64,000 nt of DNA from an uncultured Pelagibacteraceae bacterium (GTDB lineage: Bacteria; Pseudomonadota; Alphaproteobacteria; Pelagibacterales; Pelagibacteraceae). The notes under the pieces are model-generated. The model saw nothing but the letters and a program-made list of their open reading frames with translations. It was not told the DNA's origin and searched no databases. Numbering within the stretch: the first letter of the stretch is position 1; every line of letters begins with the position of its first letter. Location of the stretch: assembly GCA_902562875.1 (NCBI GenBank), contig CACEVB010000001.1, positions 62,001-126,000 on the forward strand, written 5' to 3'. Positions 62,240-64,000 of the stretch are shown one piece after another. The position numbers were made by a program, and so were the translations under genes.

Positions 62240-62818
62240 TTATATCATTTTTTTAATAATTTTTTTTATATTTTTAAAATTAATAGTTTTGTCGAATTTT
62301 TCACCATTTATTATTAATGTAGGCGTGCCCTCTATTTCATATTTTTTGTGACCATCGATTCGTTCTTCTAAAACGAAATCCTCAATTTTCTTATTGTTAA
62401 TGCATTCCTCAAAATTAATCTTGAAATTTGAATTTTCTAAAGTTTTTTTTAAATTGTTATTCACTTCTAAAATATTTTTACCCTTTGCCCAACTCTTTTG
62501 ATTATAATATAAATAGTGAAGAATCTTTGAATCACCGTCGTTCATACAATGAGCAAGTTTTGATGCATTTAACGCTGCCAAATCTAATGGAAAATTTTTA
62601 AACTCAATGTTAATTATGCCTTTATCTATAAATTCCTTCTTTAGCTTAGGGTATATATCTTTGTGAAATTTTGCACAGCTAGGACAGGTTAAGGATTCAT
62701 AAATTATAAGATTTATTTTAGCATCCTTGTTTCCATCAATAATATGAACTATTTCATTAGAAAATGAATTAGTTTGAGAGATAAAAAAAATTGTAATTAT
62801 AAATAAAATTTTTCTCAT
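62240..62818 (-). CDS. DsbA-family thiol-disulfide protein
   Basis: A periplasmic thioredoxin-fold protein of 192 residues with a signal peptide (about 1-20, ending NSFSNE). The active site CPSC is at 45-48 in LTCPSCAKFH, and the cis-Pro loop is EGTPTLIING. The insertion with LAHCMNDG and a later EECINN fit the DsbA/DsbG-like thiol oxidoreductases of the Com1 type found in Alphaproteobacteria. It may oxidise or isomerise envelope disulfides. It overlaps the DciA gene by 4 bases and precedes smc by 8 bases. Confidence 0.9.
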   Translation of the reverse strand: MRKILFIITIFFISQTNSFSNEIVHIIDGNKDAKINLIIYESLTCPSCAKFHKDIYPKLKKEFIDKGIINIEFKNFPLDLAALNASKLAHCMNDGDSKILHYLYYNQKSWAKGKNILEVNNNLKKTLENSNFKINFEECINNKKIEDFVLEERIDGHKKYEIEGTPTLIINGEKFDKTINFKNIKKIIKKMI

Positions 62819-63294
62819 TTTTCTTTATATACTTTACTCATTTGCATTAACGAATTTTTAATATTTGAATTATTAATTTCTGAAATTTTTTTCGCAAACT
62901 TACTTTTTGTCACATAATTATTTTTATGATCAACTTCTTCCTTTATTTCGTTTTCAAAAGTATAAATTTTTATTGTTTGAATAACGTCATAACCAAAAAA
63001 ATAATTTATTTTGTCTATAATGATCTTTCTTGAATATTCCAAATCAACTTCATGACCTCTTTTGACCATGATATTTAAACATTTACCTCTCAAATTATTT
63101 TTTTTAAATGATCTGGGAAAACAAACCTGAAACAAATCTTCACCAACTAAAAATTTCCAATTATCTAAAGTTTTTGAGTAAATCTCACCTTTTTTTATTA
63201 TAATTTTTCTAGCTTTTGTGGGTAAAGTATTTTTAAAAGATCTTAATCCTTGAATAGATTTATATCTCTGCATAGTATTGTTTTTTATCTTCAT
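62815..63294 (-). CDS. DciA-like (DUF721) protein
   Basis: A 159-residue protein of the DUF721 family; DciA is the ancestral loader or partner of the replicative helicase DnaB. The conserved part IIKKGEIYSKTLDNWKFLVG with a following Trp-containing helix, then LNIMVKRGHEVDLEYSRKII, gives the KH-like fold. The C-terminal 50 residues are polar. An inner ATG (63273) is a possible alternative start. The start codon and that of the divergent mutY lie back to back in CATATG. Confidence 0.82.
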   Translation of the reverse strand: MKIKNNTMQRYKSIQGLRSFKNTLPTKARKIIIKKGEIYSKTLDNWKFLVGEDLFQVCFPRSFKKNNLRGKCLNIMVKRGHEVDLEYSRKIIIDKINYFFGYDVIQTIKIYTFENEIKEEVDHKNNYVTKSKFAKKISEINNSNIKNSLMQMSKVYKEK

Positions 63295-64000
63295 ATGAAT
63301 AATCAGAACATATCAAATAAAATTTTATTTTGGTATGATAATAACAAGCGTGAACTACCTTGGAGAAAAAGAACATCAACTAAGAATAGAGAATATTATA
63401 CATTAGTAAGCGAATTTATGCTTCAGCAAACTCAAGTAAAAACAGTAGTGCCTTATTTTATAAATTTTATAAATAAATTTCCGAATTTAAGAAAACTCGC
63501 TTACTCTAATGAAAGAAAAATATTAAAAAATTGGGAGGGTCTTGGATATTATTCTAGAGCAAGAAATTTAAAAAAAACTGCCATTAAGTTACTAAAAGAA
63601 TTTAATGGCAAACTGCCTAAAGATATTGAAAAACTAAAATCTCTTCCTGGAATTGGCGAGTATACTTCTAGCTCAATTTTAGCAATTGCTCATAATAAAC
63701 CTTTTATACCAATGGACGGCAATGTTGAAAGAATTCTCAAGAGATTATTTTTACTTAAAAACAAAAACGAGGTTTCGAGGGAAAATCTTAATATAAAAAA
63801 ATCTTTCTTTGGTTTTTCAAAAAGATCCAGTGATTATGCTCAAGCCATTATGGAAATGGGAGCGTTAATTTGTAAACCCATTTTACCTTTATGTTCTCAT
63901 TGTCCATTGGTAGAAAATTGTAAGGCATTTAAAAAAAAAGATTTTGTGATTAAATCTAAAAATAAATATAACAAAGTTAAATATTTTGAAGCAAATGTTT
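63295..64000 (+). CDS. mutY: A/G-specific adenine glycosylase, 3' part beyond window
   Basis: Removes adenine mispaired with 8-oxoguanine. The visible 235 residues hold the whole catalytic domain: SEFMLQQTQVKTVVPYF with the catalytic Glu near residue 42, the helix-hairpin-helix LPGIGEYTSSSIL, the Asp in PMDGNVERIL, and the [4Fe-4S] ligands Cys193, Cys200, Cys203 and Cys209 (spacing 6-2-5). The C-terminal NUDIX-like domain continues past the window edge. mutY beside dciA and smc is a common alphaproteobacterial order. Confidence 0.95.
   Translation, partial: MNNQNISNKILFWYDNNKRELPWRKRTSTKNREYYTLVSEFMLQQTQVKTVVPYFINFINKFPNLRKLAYSNERKILKNWEGLGYYSRARNLKKTAIKLLKEFNGKLPKDIEKLKSLPGIGEYTSSSILAIAHNKPFIPMDGNVERILKRLFLLKNKNEVSRENLNIKKSFFGFSKRSSDYAQAIMEMGALICKPILPLCSHCPLVENCKAFKKKDFVIKSKNKYNKVKYFEANV

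Overview
This window looks like a piece of a SAR11 (Pelagibacterales, Alphaproteobacteria) chromosome. The DNA is strongly AT-rich and packed almost end to end: about 70 protein genes and no gap above 250 bases (the longest is 21762-22009). Many genes overlap by 1-14 bases. Gene blocks typical of Alphaproteobacteria are present: ispH-thrB-rnhA, an F0 block with both b and b' subunits, lpxL-lpxK-waaA-msbA, and dciA beside mutY. A carotenoid/retinal cluster fits a proteorhodopsin-bearing surface-ocean bacterium. The assignment rests on recognised protein families and style, not on a database match. No tRNA, rRNA, CRISPR array, insertion sequence or prophage gene was seen.

Layout. 1-6300: sulfur and methionine care (sulfurtransferase, MsrA), a drug/metabolite transporter, AlkA-type glycosylase, GT17 glycosyltransferase, purine salvage (phosphoribosyltransferase and AzgA-type permease sharing a terminator) and a lipoprotein. 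6300-13760: Hsp20 with a ROSE-like leader, oligopeptidase B, a membrane J-protein, GT9, a DapA-family enzyme, Cfa, and a lysine-rich coiled-coil protein. 13760-21761: a RamB/ScfR-type regulator with two helix-turn-helix domains, an operator array, isocitrate lyase, a TerB/J-domain protein, small membrane proteins and TypA. 22010-24040: groESL with an RpoH-like promoter. 24108-30538: HAD-ribF-ileS-lspA-DUF3035-pgi. 30527-38214: rsmD-purD, then lipid A/Kdo assembly and export with ubiA. 38262-42242: DUF2721, quinone reductase, pirin, DoxX, haloacid dehalogenase, rsmE.

42234-48800 is a heme-copper oxidase locus: SCO, a lone subunit-III-like gene, then subunits II-I-III-IV, a small membrane protein and heme O synthase. 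48822-50671 holds thrC and a peroxiredoxin. 50699-57440 is one minus-strand run: crtI-crtB-crtY-blh, an unlisted 52-residue membrane ORF, then ispH-thrB-rnhA. It makes retinal from phytoene precursors and carries the last step of isoprenoid precursor supply; crtE and the opsin itself are not here. 57486-62231 is the F0 part of ATP synthase preceded by a short SMC that appears to lack a hinge. The window closes with a DsbA-like protein, DciA and a truncated mutY.

Themes. Light-driven proton pumping (retinal), the oxidase and ATP synthase lie within 17 kb. Control elements are few but legible: an RNA thermometer candidate at hsp20, an RpoH-like promoter at groES, and repeated TTGTAAA half-sites between the glyoxylate regulator and aceA. 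Convergent genes often share stop codons, so there is little room for intrinsic terminators; only two or three convincing hairpins exist.
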